Assembly: GCA_001769855.1 (NCBI GenBank)
Contig: MEPP01000008.1
Coordinates: 29,329-93,328 of the forward strand
Origin: Bdellovibrionales bacterium GWA2_49_15
Lineage (GTDB): Bacteria; Bdellovibrionota; Bacteriovoracia; Bacteriovoracales; Bacteriovoracaceae
Direction: 5' to 3'
Length of the DNA: 64,000 nucleotides
The first letter of the stretch is position 1, and each line of letters starts with the position of its first letter. The translations under genes and the position numbers were made by a program. Below, in pieces: positions 1-9,300 of this stretch. The notes beneath the pieces were generated by a model. The model saw only the letters and a program-made list of their open reading frames with translations. It did not search any database and had not been told where the DNA came from.

Positions 1-338
1 ATAAATTTTCCCGTCAGCATCTGGTAGAAATCCATATTGAGAAGAGGAGAATTCTGGTTTTCTCCGACTTTGATTCTGGTGGTAAATTGATAAGTCTTAC
101 CGTTTTTAATGCCGCTATCCCGATTGACCGTCAGCACCTTCAAAGTCTGTCCCGGTAAAATCATCTGCGCCTTAATCTGATAAGCATCTCTTCGCAGAGG
201 TGTACCGGACAAGAGCGTCTGAAGCGAAATAGACGACCCCGTCCTATTTTCAAAAAACACACTCGTCTCGGCCTGACCGGCCTGGGCCCAAACCAAACTC
301 AAGGACAAAAACAACCAGCAAATTTTTAACATACTCAT
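1..338 (-). CDS. secreted protein, C-terminal part cut by window edge
   Basis: An open frame reads leftward from an ATG at 338 and runs off the window edge. A GGAGGGG ribosome-binding site sits about seven bases upstream (345-352). The product begins with a hydrophobic Sec-type signal peptide ending near QAGQA, followed by a polar region without a domain I recognise. Only about 112 residues are visible, so family and function are unknown. The strong ribosome-binding site and signal peptide make it a real gene. It is divergent from the gene at 517, leaving a shared 178-base promoter region. Confidence 0.7.
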   Translation of the reverse strand, partial: MSMLKICWLFLSLSLVWAQAGQAETSVFFENRTGSSISLQTLLSGTPLRRDAYQIKAQMILPGQTLKVLTVNRDSGIKNGKTYQFTTRIKVGENQNSPLLNMDFYQMLTGKF

Positions 339-516
339 AAATAACCCCTCCCTACAGACGGACGAGTATAAATGGGGCAGCGCACAACGCAAAGCATCAT
401 TGCATTCCTGTGTAATTATTTCAGGAAGTTAGACATTGTAACAAACCTAAATGGCTAAAATTACGTAAGTCTTTAACTCTGACAGGCCAGACGCCGATAG
501 GGAACCAGAGGGTATT

Positions 517-1254
517 ATGAATATTTTAAATAAACTCCGTTTTACGATCGGGTGCCTGGTGATTTTCCTGTGCTGCGGGGCCTGGGGACTTAGTCGTGAT
601 TTGGTGCCTGAAAGAGGTGACGTCTTTACTTTTAGTCACGATGGAAAACCATCAGGCTACAACTTCATCCAATATGGTCCACTGAGAAATCCCACAACGG
701 GAAAATTTTTAAAGGATAAAAAAGGAAACGAGATTTGGGGAAAAATTCCCTCGGGTTTACCGCCGGTAGACGGGCGCAGTTGCCGGCTGGTGTTTAAGGA
801 ATCCCATAAAAATGTAAACTTACCGGCCACAGGCAATCCCCCTTACCGGGCCATGTTGGCCAGATCAGCAGTTGAGCCCATGCCCCCTACGCCGGAGTTG
901 GGACAGCTGTACTCTCACCGATACGCTCTAAGCGGCAGCGACCACGTTCAAGCAATAGAATGCTTCTTGAAGGAAAGTGCCCCTCTGGATTTCTTTCAAA
1001 TCTTAGGAAAATTTGGTCTGCTCAGGTCCAATGGCAACGCCATCAATATCCAGCGTGGGGCCTGGGAGCCTTGGGAAGAGCAGGCCCAGGCAGGAAATTT
1101 GGAAAATGTGGCGCGGGCCTATCTGGATCGGATGTTTGGCTTAGGCGAAGCTGATGCCCGTCATATTGATGATGGCCCGAGGAATACGGAGGTAATCATG
1201 CCCATGGAAACCATTCGCGGCACGGTTCCTCGCCTCCCCTCAGCTGATCTGTAA
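517..1254 (+). CDS. hypothetical exported protein
   Basis: A protein of 245 residues starting at an ATG preceded by AGAGGG. Residues 1-25 form a signal peptide (hydrophobic core about residues 10-23). The mature part is rich in Pro and Gly, with a pair of Cys (in GRSCRL and AIECFL) that could form a disulfide in the periplasm. It ends about 80 bases before the cytochrome/LRR gene on the same strand and could be transcribed with it. I do not recognise the family. Confidence 0.65.
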   Translation: MNILNKLRFTIGCLVIFLCCGAWGLSRDLVPERGDVFTFSHDGKPSGYNFIQYGPLRNPTTGKFLKDKKGNEIWGKIPSGLPPVDGRSCRLVFKESHKNVNLPATGNPPYRAMLARSAVEPMPPTPELGQLYSHRYALSGSDHVQAIECFLKESAPLDFFQILGKFGLLRSNGNAINIQRGAWEPWEEQAQAGNLENVARAYLDRMFGLGEADARHIDDGPRNTEVIMPMETIRGTVPRLPSADL

Positions 1255-1333
1255 AAAGATTTCTTCCCGCCATTGTTTTTTCACATCGCATACGCTATTC
1301 GTTGCCTGAAACATAGAGATTTCAGGAGGATTC

Positions 1334-2383
1334 ATGAAAAAGCGAATCGCGATTCTCGGGCCGATTATCGGTTTGATATTCCAGGCCAGTGCTTTTGCTG
1401 AGGTATGGCCCACTCCCAGAGTTCCCGGTGGTCTACCTTCCCTGATTAGCTTTAGCCATCGCTACCATATTGATGAAGTCGGTGCCACCTGCCTGGATTG
1501 TCACCCCACCTATAAAAAACCGACGATGGAAATTTGCAGTCAATGTCACGAGGGTACCGGCCCGGAGATGACCGTCGTCGAGTGTATGAAATGCCACCTG
1601 CGATTGGATTTTGGCGGGATTGCTCCAAAACCTACCTTTTTGACTTCCGGGACGTCACTTTACAAGCGGGCAGACGGAGTCTGCGACCGCACGATCCAGG
1701 TAAAAAATGAACTCGCCGCAAAACTGAAAAAGACCTGTGAGCAGATCACCGATGTCGACCTCCTGACTGTCACACAGCTTGACCTGTCCGCGAAAGAGAT
1801 CAGGAAGCTGAATGCAAACGATTTCCAAGGATTATCCAATCTGGAAAATCTCAGCCTGGAAAATAATAAATTGAGAAAACTTCCCGAAGGAATTTTTGCG
1901 GGTTTGGGCAAGCTTAAATTTCTGAGTGTCGGCCATAATAAAATTCGCTCCCTCGAGGCAAAGATTTTTCAGGGCCTGGGCCGACTGGACACCCTCTTTT
2001 TGGCCGAGATGAAACTTAAAAAACTTCCGCCTGGACTTTTTTCCGGCCTGGTGAACTTGGAAAACCTGAATTTGAGATTCAATCGTTTGAGCAAATTTAA
2101 GACCGGTGAGCTGACCGGGCTTCCCGCTCTTAAACGGCTTTTTCTGGAATATAACTCTCTCAAAAAACTGCCGGTGGATTTCATCAAAGGATTTACCAAA
2201 CTGGAATGGATTTTCCTTTCAAACAACTCTTTGCGCGAGCTACCGCCCGGACTTTTTGTGGACATAAAATCCCTCACCTCTGTGCGCCTCGGAAGCAATC
2301 GTTTTAACGCCAAAGAGCTGGAGAGAATCAAAAAAGAGTTAGGTGGCGTCAACCCAACGGCAACCATCTGGACCGAGTTATAA
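1334..2383 (+). CDS. trihaem c7-like cytochrome fused to leucine-rich repeats
   Basis: A protein of 349 residues in two parts. After a signal peptide (1-22) comes a short multihaem cytochrome region with FSHRYH (residues 40-45, the usual position of distal His ligands) and three CxxCH haem sites: CLDCH (53-57), CSQCH (68-72) and CMKCH (84-88). From about residue 115 a second part opens with the Cys-bracketed cap often found before bacterial LRRs (VCDRTIQV...KKTCEQIT) and continues as about eight 24-residue leucine-rich repeats to the C-terminus. The export signal puts both parts in the periplasm or at the cell surface. The next gene, 10 bases downstream, encodes another trihaem protein. Electron transfer is likely; what the LRR binds is unknown. 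Confidence 0.85.
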
Positions 2384-2393
2384 AGGGAGTATT

Positions 2394-2675
2394 ATGAGAA
2401 CATTTTTTCTTTCGATAACACTCGTTCTTTTTTCCAGCACCGCCTTCGCCTGGGGTTCCATTGAGCAAGTGGTCTGGCACTATCCCCACATCAGCTTTAG
2501 CCATGAGCTGCACGTCGAGGGACTCAACACCGATTGCAAGGTCTGCCATAGTGATTTTAAGAAACCTGGCATGACTCAATGTAATACCTGTCACGTCACC
2601 GTCGGCACCGGATGTGCCGATCACAATGATTGCAAATGCTTCATGTGCCACGTGGAAAAGAGAAGGCCAAAATAA
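2394..2675 (+). CDS. small exported trihaem cytochrome c (c7-like)
   Basis: The ATG at 2394, preceded by AAAGGGAG, gives a 93-residue protein with a clear signal peptide ([19 protein letters not shown]). An in-frame ATG at 2343 lies inside the previous gene and would spoil the signal peptide, so I reject it. The mature part has FSHELH (35-40) and three haem motifs: CKVCH (48-52), CNTCH (63-67) and CFMCH (82-86). This is the layout of the cytochrome part of the upstream fusion, so the two probably arose by duplication. It is likely a periplasmic electron carrier. Confidence 0.85.
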
Positions 2676-2677
2676 TC

Positions 2678-3664
2678 ATGCTACGAAGTTGCATCATCTT
2701 CTATTGCCTGTTGTTAATGAGTTTCCCCGCTCTGGCACTGGAGACAGATCAGTACATGAGCTGGAATGTCGACCTGCGCGATTCGCGGGAGGCGGTCAAT
2801 AATTACGTAAATTCTAAAATGTTGTTAAAGCTCAAGCGCCCAAGCATTCAGAGGGCCGGCTCCTGTCTCTTGGCTGCACGCCGAGTGATCAGAATCTTTC
2901 GTCGGCCGTTTTTTCAAATCATTGAACAATGGGCCGAAACTTCGCCAGAGGTCGACGTCTTCCCTCCGAGAAATTATTCAGGCTCTTACCGCAATGAATC
3001 GATCTATGTGAAGAATGTTTTCCCCTTCATCTTGCCCATGGCCCGCAATATGAATGTGAACGGTGTTTATTTTGGAACTGATAAATTGGGCCATTTTATT
3101 TCCTTCGGGGTCCGCTACTACGGAATCTACCATCGCGCCATCACCCATGGGGCCGACGAAAAAACTGCCTTTAAAAAAGTTGTCGATTTCGGTCTCATGA
3201 GCGAGGTCGATCTGGTGGGAAAAATCATCACAGGTGTCTTGAGCTTTGGCGACCTCGAAGCCAATTTCCAAGGCATGCTTTTTTTCCGCTCGCTGTGTGA
3301 CAGCACCTCGGCCTTTCATCTAAAAAAAGATGAATCCAATGGCTGGACCCTCTCGGGCAAATTTGATATCGCCCAATACGTGAACGGCGACTGGGATGAA
3401 TCCTACAATGAATCCGGTTTTACCCGCGCCCGTTGGACCGGTTCAAATGGCCTTAACCAAACCCTGAGAAAATATTGCGAGGCCCGCAATTCCAGTCGCG
3501 TCCTACAAAGATTTGAACACTACCAAAATTCTTTCTCGCGAAGTTTCAGTCAGAGCTTGATCCTGGATTTAGAAAATGGCGGGGTCTTCAACCACCGTCG
3601 CGATTATAATTTTGCCAATGCCTGCTCTAACGTCCTGATTTCAGGAACTCCCGACAACAACTGA
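2678..3664 (+). CDS. conserved exported protein, paralogue of the gene at 25771
   Basis: The ATG at 2678, two bases after the cytochrome stop, gives a signal peptide (MLRSCIIFYCLLLMSFPALA) and about 328 residues. An earlier in-frame ATG at 2630 would lie inside the cytochrome gene. The centre carries G(T/G)DK..HF, an aromatic YYxxY stretch, VVDFGLMSE, TGVLSFGDLEANFQGM and several Cys. The same series occurs in the protein encoded at 25771-26685, so the two form a paralogous family of unknown function. Conserved Asp and His residues could bind a metal, but this is a guess. Close coupling to two cytochrome genes suggests a shared envelope role. Confidence 0.75.
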   Translation: MLRSCIIFYCLLLMSFPALALETDQYMSWNVDLRDSREAVNNYVNSKMLLKLKRPSIQRAGSCLLAARRVIRIFRRPFFQIIEQWAETSPEVDVFPPRNYSGSYRNESIYVKNVFPFILPMARNMNVNGVYFGTDKLGHFISFGVRYYGIYHRAITHGADEKTAFKKVVDFGLMSEVDLVGKIITGVLSFGDLEANFQGMLFFRSLCDSTSAFHLKKDESNGWTLSGKFDIAQYVNGDWDESYNESGFTRARWTGSNGLNQTLRKYCEARNSSRVLQRFEHYQNSFSRSFSQSLILDLENGGVFNHRRDYNFANACSNVLISGTPDNN

Positions 3665-3749
3665 CCTGTTTCCTCAGTCACTAGAACCATTTGAAACTAA
3701 ACGTATTACGCGTATCATAATAGATATACTCATTAAAATGGAGACGCCC

Positions 3750-4052
3750 TTGAACGCCAAAATTCGTGTACAGGTGGACAAAGATTTGGCCGATATCATG
3801 CCCACTTTTTTGAATAATCGCGCCAAAGATATTGAGCTGATCACTCAGGCCTTGCTTAAATCTGACTTCGTCAGCATTGAAAGCGTCGCTCACAAGCTGG
3901 CGGGAAATGCCGGAGGCTATGGCCTGGCCGAGCTAGGCTTGATCGGCCGTGAAATGGAAACTTCTGCCAAACAAAAAAATGGTGATCAGATAAAAAAGCT
4001 TTTTGAAAAGATGAAGGATTATCTCGCTAAACTTGATATTGAATTTATTTAA
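3750..4052 (+). CDS. Hpt-domain phosphotransfer protein
   Basis: A small all-helical protein of about 100 residues. AHKLAGNAGGYGL is the Hpt signature, and its His would carry phosphate between a hybrid sensor kinase and a receiver. An in-frame ATG at 3738 lacks an upstream ribosome-binding site, while the TTG at 3750 has GGAG at the right distance, so TTG is the more likely start. The gene leads directly into two receiver genes (4057 and 4727). No histidine kinase is adjacent, so the donor must be encoded elsewhere. Confidence 0.8.
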   Translation: MNAKIRVQVDKDLADIMPTFLNNRAKDIELITQALLKSDFVSIESVAHKLAGNAGGYGLAELGLIGREMETSAKQKNGDQIKKLFEKMKDYLAKLDIEFI

Positions 4053-4056
4053 GACT

Positions 4057-4740
4057 ATGGACCTAAGAAATAAAACCATTCTCGTTATTGATGACGATGA
4101 CGACCTCTGCCTCTTGCTGCGGAAGATGCTGGGGGGAAGCGGTCTGCATGTCATTCGCGCCTCAACTGCCACTGAGGGCCTGCATTTTTTAAAATCTCAC
4201 GCCCCTCACATTATCCTGCTGGATCTCAGACTGGGTCAGGAAAATGGCATTTCCTTTCTGCAGCAGAAGAACACACTTCCAAATCCGGACCTCATTCCCG
4301 TCATTGTCATGACCTCACTCAATGACAAAAAAATTCTGGCCCTGTGCCTCTCTCTGGGCGCGGTGGATTTCATCACCAAGCCGCTTAGCTCCGCCAAACT
4401 CTTAATCAAAATCACAAAGCACCTCAAGGATTCTTCCTTCCCCACCATTAACCTGCGCTCAGAACGTCAAGAGGCGTCGATAGAATGTGAAGCCGATCTC
4501 ACTCATATCAATGAAGTTTCCTGTCTGGTGCGCTCATCCGTGCGATTAAAAAACGGCTCGGAGTTGAAACTCAAGGCCCCTTTTTTAACTGAGCTCGGAC
4601 TGGATCGACTCAACTATCGAACGGTCGGCCAAGGGCTGTATGAATCTTCCGGCAGATTTATTAACGAGGTGGCCTTTCTCGGCATCAATGAAGAGCAGTC
4701 AAAAAAAATAAGGATGCTGGCCACGAATGTCAAAAAGTAA
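4057..4740 (+). CDS. response regulator: receiver plus PilZ-like C-terminal domain
   Basis: A protein of about 227 residues. The ATG at 4057 follows the Hpt stop by four bases; an upstream ATG at 4033 would overlap the Hpt gene. Residues 1-125 form a receiver with the acidic cluster VIDDDDD, phospho-acceptor Asp in IILLDLRLG, the conserved Thr/Ser in VMTS and Lys in FITKPLS. The remaining ~95 residues have a beta-rich pattern like the next gene's PilZ-type region, but the RxxxR and D/NxSxxG cyclic-di-GMP motifs are not clear, so it may be degenerate. The end overlaps the next gene by 14 bases, which suggests translational coupling. Confidence 0.8.
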   Translation: MDLRNKTILVIDDDDDLCLLLRKMLGGSGLHVIRASTATEGLHFLKSHAPHIILLDLRLGQENGISFLQQKNTLPNPDLIPVIVMTSLNDKKILALCLSLGAVDFITKPLSSAKLLIKITKHLKDSSFPTINLRSERQEASIECEADLTHINEVSCLVRSSVRLKNGSELKLKAPFLTELGLDRLNYRTVGQGLYESSGRFINEVAFLGINEEQSKKIRMLATNVKK

Positions 4741-5497
4741 AGATTTTCGCCCATTCATTTTGACTCTTGATGATGACGAGGATTTTAATCGTCTGCTGGT
4801 CAAAGCGCTTAATAAACTTGAGCTTGATGTTGAAACCACCACCAAAGAGGAAACTTTTTTTCTGCGCCTTAAGCACACCAATCCAAGCATTGTGATTATT
4901 GATTTAAATCTTGGAGAAAAATTCGGGGCCGGTCTCCAGATTATTGAACATCTTCGTCGTGAATTCGGTGAGTCCCTTCCCATTATAGTCATGACCCGTC
5001 GTTCGGCCCCTGAGGATATCTCTCTGGCCTTCGAACTGGGTGCCTCCGATTATATTACCAAACCCCTTGATGATCTTTTACTGGTGTCCAAGATAAAACA
5101 ATTCGTCCGAATCAGTGACGGCAAGGCGGTCTTGTCCAAAACCGATGATTTTTTCCTGCCCTTCAAGCAGATTCCCATCGCGCGCCGAAAATGCAGCTTC
5201 GAAATCTCCCTGCAGATTACCGAAATTTCTGAGTACGGTATGAAATTTGAGGGTGATCATTTTTTTGCAAGAGGCAGCTCACTTAAAGTTCAGTGTCCGC
5301 TCTTAACCGAAATTTTCGGTGAGGGTCGTGCCTATCTCTTTGTCGTTCACAATAACTGGATAGATAAAGAGGCCGGAATCTCAGGAATCTTTGTGGAATT
5401 TGATGCCAGCAATGAGAACATGATGGCCAAACTCAGGCAGTGGCTCTCCAATCGCAAATCTCTGGCACGAGAAGTAAAACCCGATAAAATTAGATGA
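4727..5497 (+). CDS. response regulator: receiver plus PilZ-like domain
   Basis: A protein of 256 residues overlapping the previous gene by 14 bases. The N-terminal receiver has LTLDDDEDF, phospho-acceptor Asp in IVIIDLNLG, Thr in VMTRR and Lys in YITKPLD. After a linker, residues about 145-240 look PilZ-like: RRKCSFEISLQITEISEYGM holds basic residues followed by a pattern near D/NxSxxG, which fits cyclic-di-GMP binding less than perfectly. The Hpt, receiver-PilZ, receiver-PilZ order suggests a phosphorelay feeding two related outputs, for example motility or envelope switching. Confidence 0.82.
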   Translation: MSKSKDFRPFILTLDDDEDFNRLLVKALNKLELDVETTTKEETFFLRLKHTNPSIVIIDLNLGEKFGAGLQIIEHLRREFGESLPIIVMTRRSAPEDISLAFELGASDYITKPLDDLLLVSKIKQFVRISDGKAVLSKTDDFFLPFKQIPIARRKCSFEISLQITEISEYGMKFEGDHFFARGSSLKVQCPLLTEIFGEGRAYLFVVHNNWIDKEAGISGIFVEFDASNENMMAKLRQWLSNRKSLAREVKPDKIR

Positions 5498-5624
5498 GCA
5501 TGCCTTCGACAAGACCTCACTGTAAGACAGTATTAGTAGTGCGGTCTGTGATCCTTATTGCATAATGTTTCATTGGTTTGATTTTCTTCAAATTGGATGG
5601 AAGATTTTTAACAAAAGGATTTGT

Positions 5625-6944
5625 ATGAAAAACCTGCTGCTCTTATTGGTGCTCGGCCTGGTTATGGCCCACGCCCAAGCCTCCCAACCCGCTCCCCATG
5701 CCCAAGACCGTTTACTGGTTAAGCTCCATGAAGGGGCCAGTGTTCCAAATATTGACGGCGTGAAATCGTGGAAACACCTCTTTGGTCAGGTGTACATGGT
5801 CTTCACCACAAATTTGGAAAATAATTTTCAAGCTCTCAAAAATGACGGAAACGTCGTCTACGTCGAACGGGATTACTACGGCCGACGGGACAAAATGGAT
5901 GTAAAACTCTCGGATATTAAAGGTGCTGCCATCTCCACGAAAAGTGGTCAACCTTTTAACGACCCCTATTTATCCAAGCAATGGGCCCTCACGAACTCGG
6001 AAACTAACGGCATGTCAGTTATTCGGGCCTATCAAAATCGAACTTCAGCACCCAAGGAAGAAATTATCGTGGCCGTCGTCGATACCGGAGTGGATGTCGC
6101 CCATCAAGACCTGCCCATCTGGAAAAATGCCGACGAAATTCCTGCCAATGGTATTGATGATGATCAGAACGGATATATTGATGACGTCTACGGAATCAAT
6201 ACCCTGGTGAGAGACAGTCAAGGTCGAGCCACCATGGATAACCGCGATGGCCACTCCCATGGTACTCACGTTTCCGGCTCCATCGGCGCCGTTCAAAATA
6301 ACGGAATCGGCGTTGTCGGCGTCGCCAGCAAGGTCAAAATCATGGGTGTTCGCACAGTCCCCAATAATGGCGATGAGCTGGATACAGACGTGGTTGAGGC
6401 CTTTATCTACGCCGCGAAAAATGGTGCCCGTGTTATCAATTGCAGCTTTGGCAAGGCCCATAATGAGGGCGGCATGGCGGTTTCCGAGGCCATTGAATAT
6501 ATTGGCAAAAACTATAATACCCTGGTGGTTGCGGCGGCGGGAAATGACTCTAGCGATATCGATCGCACCCCGACTTACCCTGCCTCGTATACCAATGATA
6601 CCTTGTTGGTGGTAGCGGCAACCTCGAGTTCCGGCGGAATGGCTTACTTTTCGAATTTTGGAGCTGTGGGTGTCGATGTGGCGGCACCCGGTAACAATAT
6701 TTATTCCTCTCTGCCTGGCAACCGCTATGGCAATATGAGCGGAACCTCAATGGCATCGCCCAATACTGCCGGAGTGGCCGCCGAGGTGTTGTCCTACTTC
6801 CCTGAATTGTCCGCCAATGAGTTGCGAGAGGTCCTCATCCGCTCAGTGGCCAAAGTTGGATCGTTTAGTGGACGCATGGTCAGTGGTGGACGCGTCGATC
6901 TCCAGCGGGCTTTAGCAGAAGCCGCCCAGGCCTTGGGCCAATAA
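5625..6944 (+). CDS. secreted subtilisin-like serine protease (peptidase S8)
   Basis: The ATG at 5625 has AAAGGA upstream and opens a signal peptide (MKNLLLLLVLGLVMAHAQA); an in-frame ATG 60 bases earlier is less likely. Residues about 27-85 look like an I9-type propeptide. The S8 catalytic domain follows with Asp153 (VVDTGVD), His212 (SHGTH), oxyanion Asn307 (AAAGN) and Ser375 (GTSMASP), so all catalytic residues are present. At 439 residues it is a normal single-domain exported protease without a C-terminal anchor. It stands alone and ends before a strong terminator. Confidence 0.92.
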   Translation: MKNLLLLLVLGLVMAHAQASQPAPHAQDRLLVKLHEGASVPNIDGVKSWKHLFGQVYMVFTTNLENNFQALKNDGNVVYVERDYYGRRDKMDVKLSDIKGAAISTKSGQPFNDPYLSKQWALTNSETNGMSVIRAYQNRTSAPKEEIIVAVVDTGVDVAHQDLPIWKNADEIPANGIDDDQNGYIDDVYGINTLVRDSQGRATMDNRDGHSHGTHVSGSIGAVQNNGIGVVGVASKVKIMGVRTVPNNGDELDTDVVEAFIYAAKNGARVINCSFGKAHNEGGMAVSEAIEYIGKNYNTLVVAAAGNDSSDIDRTPTYPASYTNDTLLVVAATSSSGGMAYFSNFGAVGVDVAAPGNNIYSSLPGNRYGNMSGTSMASPNTAGVAAEVLSYFPELSANELREVLIRSVAKVGSFSGRMVSGGRVDLQRALAEAAQALGQ

Positions 6945-6974
6945 TCGACCCATTTTAATCGTTATTCACTCACC

Positions 6975-7000
6975 GGGGGGCCTTAGGCCCCCCTTTTTTT
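6975..7000 (+). terminator. rho-independent terminator of the protease gene
   Basis: A perfect 8-bp GC stem (GGGGGGCC, TTA loop, GGCCCCCC) is followed by seven T residues. It lies 30 bases past the protease stop and before the typA start, so it separates these two transcription units. Confidence 0.93.
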
Positions 7001-7068
7001 ATAGGCATGCTATCAAGTTGGTCCATTCTCTGGCATAATCCGCCCCCACACGCACATAAGGAAGGTTC

Positions 7069-8913
7069 ATGGCCCAGCAGTACGCTCGTATCAAAAATAT
7101 TGCCATTGTCGCCCACGTCGACCATGGAAAAACGACTCTCGTTGATGGTTTGCTCGAACAATCAGGCACCATGGGGGAGCGCTATGAGAAAGTTGAGCGA
7201 GTCATGGACTCGGGTGAGTTGGAGCGTGAAAAAGGCATCACCATCACCGCTAAAAACTGCGCGCTCTATTGGAAAGATACAAAAATTAACATCCTAGATA
7301 CCCCCGGACATGCTGACTTTGGTGGAGAAGTGGAACGCGCCATCTCCATGGTCGACGGAATCCTGCTTCTGGTGGACGCCAGCGAAGGCCCTTTGCCGCA
7401 AACACGCTTTGTTCTCCAAAAGGCCATGGAACGCGACCTTAGAATCGCCGTGGTCATGAATAAAGTTGACCGTCCAGATGAACGCATTTTAGAGGTAAAA
7501 CGTGAGGTGGAAGATCTCTTTTTGGATCTGGCCACTTTTTTGGGGAAAGAAGATCACTATTTAGAATTTCCCATGATCTATGCCTCGGCCAAGCATGGCT
7601 GGGCCTCTAACGATGCCAATAATCCCAAGACAAAAACCGAAAACCTCAATCCCATTTTGGATTTGATGGTGAGCGACTATTATCCTTCTCCACGAATTAG
7701 TGAAGGCGAGCAGCTTCAGCTTTTGATTTCTAACCTTTCTTACTCCTCATACTTGGGTCGCTTGTCTATCGGCCGAATTCAGCGGGGAAAAATTAAAAAA
7801 AATGTTCAGTACACTTTGCTAAGCGAGACCAAGCCAGTCAATTTTAAGGTCGCCGCCGTGCAAATCTTCCAGGGCCTAGGTACAACGGAGGTCGATGAGG
7901 CCTTTGCCGGCGACATCGTTTTAATTGCCGGCGTCGAGAGCGTAAAAATCGGAGACACCATAACGGCGGTTGATCGCCCCGAAGCGCTCCCAAGGATAAA
8001 GGTTGAGCCGCCCACGGTTTCGGTCTTTGTCTCGGTCAACACTTCACCGATGTCTGGAAAAGAAGGTGAATATCTCACCAGCCGCAAGCTGGAAGAAATG
8101 CTCTCCCGCGCCTGTTTGCTCAACGTGGCCCTCCAATATTCCCCCACGGACGATCCGAAGGTCTTTATCTTAAAAGGCCGTGGTGAGCTTCAGCTTGCCA
8201 TCGTCTTTGAAGAAATTCGCCGGGCGGGATACGAGCTTATGGCCGGTCGCCCGCAGGTTATTTTCCAAGAAGAAAATGGTCAGAAGTTGGAACCTTTTGA
8301 GCAGGTGATCGTGGATCTTCCCAATAATTTTGTGGGAGTCATCACGGAAACTATGGGGAAGCGCAAGGGAAAACTTTTAAATATGGCACCATTCAGTGAA
8401 GGCCGCACCCGTCTGGAATTTGAAGTGCCTTCACGCGGTCTCATCAGTTATCGCTCACAATTTTTGACCGACACCAAAGGCGCAGGGCTCATGTCGGCGC
8501 AGTTTCTCGGCTTCAAGCCTTATGCCGGAGATATGCTCGGGCGCAATAATGGCGCCCTCATTTCCGATCGCACGGGCAAGACCACGGCGTACGCGCTCTT
8601 CAATCTGCTGGCCTCGGGCCGCCAATTTGTGGAGGTGGGAGAGCCCGTTTATGAAGGTGAGGTCGTCGGCGAACACAATAAAACCAACGAGCTCAATGTG
8701 AATGTCGTTCGGGAAAAACATCTCACCAATGTTCGGACCGCAGGTAAAGACACCAATCTACTGCTGCCCCCGATTCCGAAGCGCACGCTTGAGTGGGCCT
8801 TGGACTGGATCGATGGTGACGAGTGGGTGGAAATTACGCCCCTTTATATCAGGATCAGAAAAAAGGAATTGGATAAGACCAAGCGCTCGGTTGTGCGCAA
8901 GCTGGAATCCTAA
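7069..8913 (+). CDS. typA: ribosome-associated GTPase TypA/BipA
   Basis: A translational GTPase of 614 residues, the usual TypA length, starting at an ATG behind AAGGAAGG. GTPase motifs are present: G1 AHVDHGKT, switch [12 protein letters not shown]3 [11 protein letters not shown] and G4 NKVDRPD. Elongation-factor beta-barrel and domain III/V-like regions follow, then the TypA-specific C-terminal domain rich in basic residues. TypA binds 70S ribosomes and supports ribosome assembly and stress or low-temperature growth. Its stop overlaps the stop of the convergent MazG-like gene. Confidence 0.97.
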   Translation: MAQQYARIKNIAIVAHVDHGKTTLVDGLLEQSGTMGERYEKVERVMDSGELEREKGITITAKNCALYWKDTKINILDTPGHADFGGEVERAISMVDGILLLVDASEGPLPQTRFVLQKAMERDLRIAVVMNKVDRPDERILEVKREVEDLFLDLATFLGKEDHYLEFPMIYASAKHGWASNDANNPKTKTENLNPILDLMVSDYYPSPRISEGEQLQLLISNLSYSSYLGRLSIGRIQRGKIKKNVQYTLLSETKPVNFKVAAVQIFQGLGTTEVDEAFAGDIVLIAGVESVKIGDTITAVDRPEALPRIKVEPPTVSVFVSVNTSPMSGKEGEYLTSRKLEEMLSRACLLNVALQYSPTDDPKVFILKGRGELQLAIVFEEIRRAGYELMAGRPQVIFQEENGQKLEPFEQVIVDLPNNFVGVITETMGKRKGKLLNMAPFSEGRTRLEFEVPSRGLISYRSQFLTDTKGAGLMSAQFLGFKPYAGDMLGRNNGALISDRTGKTTAYALFNLLASGRQFVEVGEPVYEGEVVGEHNKTNELNVNVVREKHLTNVRTAGKDTNLLLPPIPKRTLEWALDWIDGDEWVEITPLYIRIRKKELDKTKRSVVRKLES

Positions 8914-9284
8914 TACTGATCGTATTTCTTAGACAGACCCTTCACCTTGTCCGCAGGATATTTCTTGGCATTCTCGGCCATTTTTTCCTGCAAGGCCTTC
9001 GACAAGTCGACCTCCAACACGGTCGCGAGGCGCAGAAGATACACGAGGACATCGGCCATCTCGCGCTCAATATTTTTCCGCAATTTTTCATCTTTGTTTT
9101 TCTGAGGAAGCAGTGTCGACTCTTCTGCCGTCAGCCATTGGAAAAGCTCTAAAAGTTCACTGGCCTCCACCGAGAGGGCGGTGGCAAGATTTTTAGGCGT
9201 GTGAAATTTCTCCCAGTCCCGCTCCTTGGCAAAGGCCGTGAGGGTCGACTTCCACTCTGCCAGATCGAGGATTTCTTTTCCCAT
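8910..9284 (-). CDS. MazG-like nucleotide pyrophosphohydrolase
   Basis: A protein of 124 residues of the all-alpha NTP pyrophosphatase superfamily. It has the metal-binding helix pattern EASELLELFQW and the second acidic helix EREMADVLVYLLRLA. Family members hydrolyse (d)NTPs to monophosphates and PPi, for example dCTP or damaged nucleotides, in the cytoplasm. The ATG at 9284 follows an AAGGAGCT ribosome-binding site that overlaps the end of the TauE-like gene, so it is probably the last gene of the murG-like/tauE-like/mazG-like operon. Which nucleotide it cleaves cannot be told. Confidence 0.85.
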   Translation of the reverse strand: MGKEILDLAEWKSTLTAFAKERDWEKFHTPKNLATALSVEASELLELFQWLTAEESTLLPQKNKDEKLRKNIEREMADVLVYLLRLATVLEVDLSKALQEKMAENAKKYPADKVKGLSKKYDQY

Positions 9285-9300
9285 AACTTTACAGCTCCTT

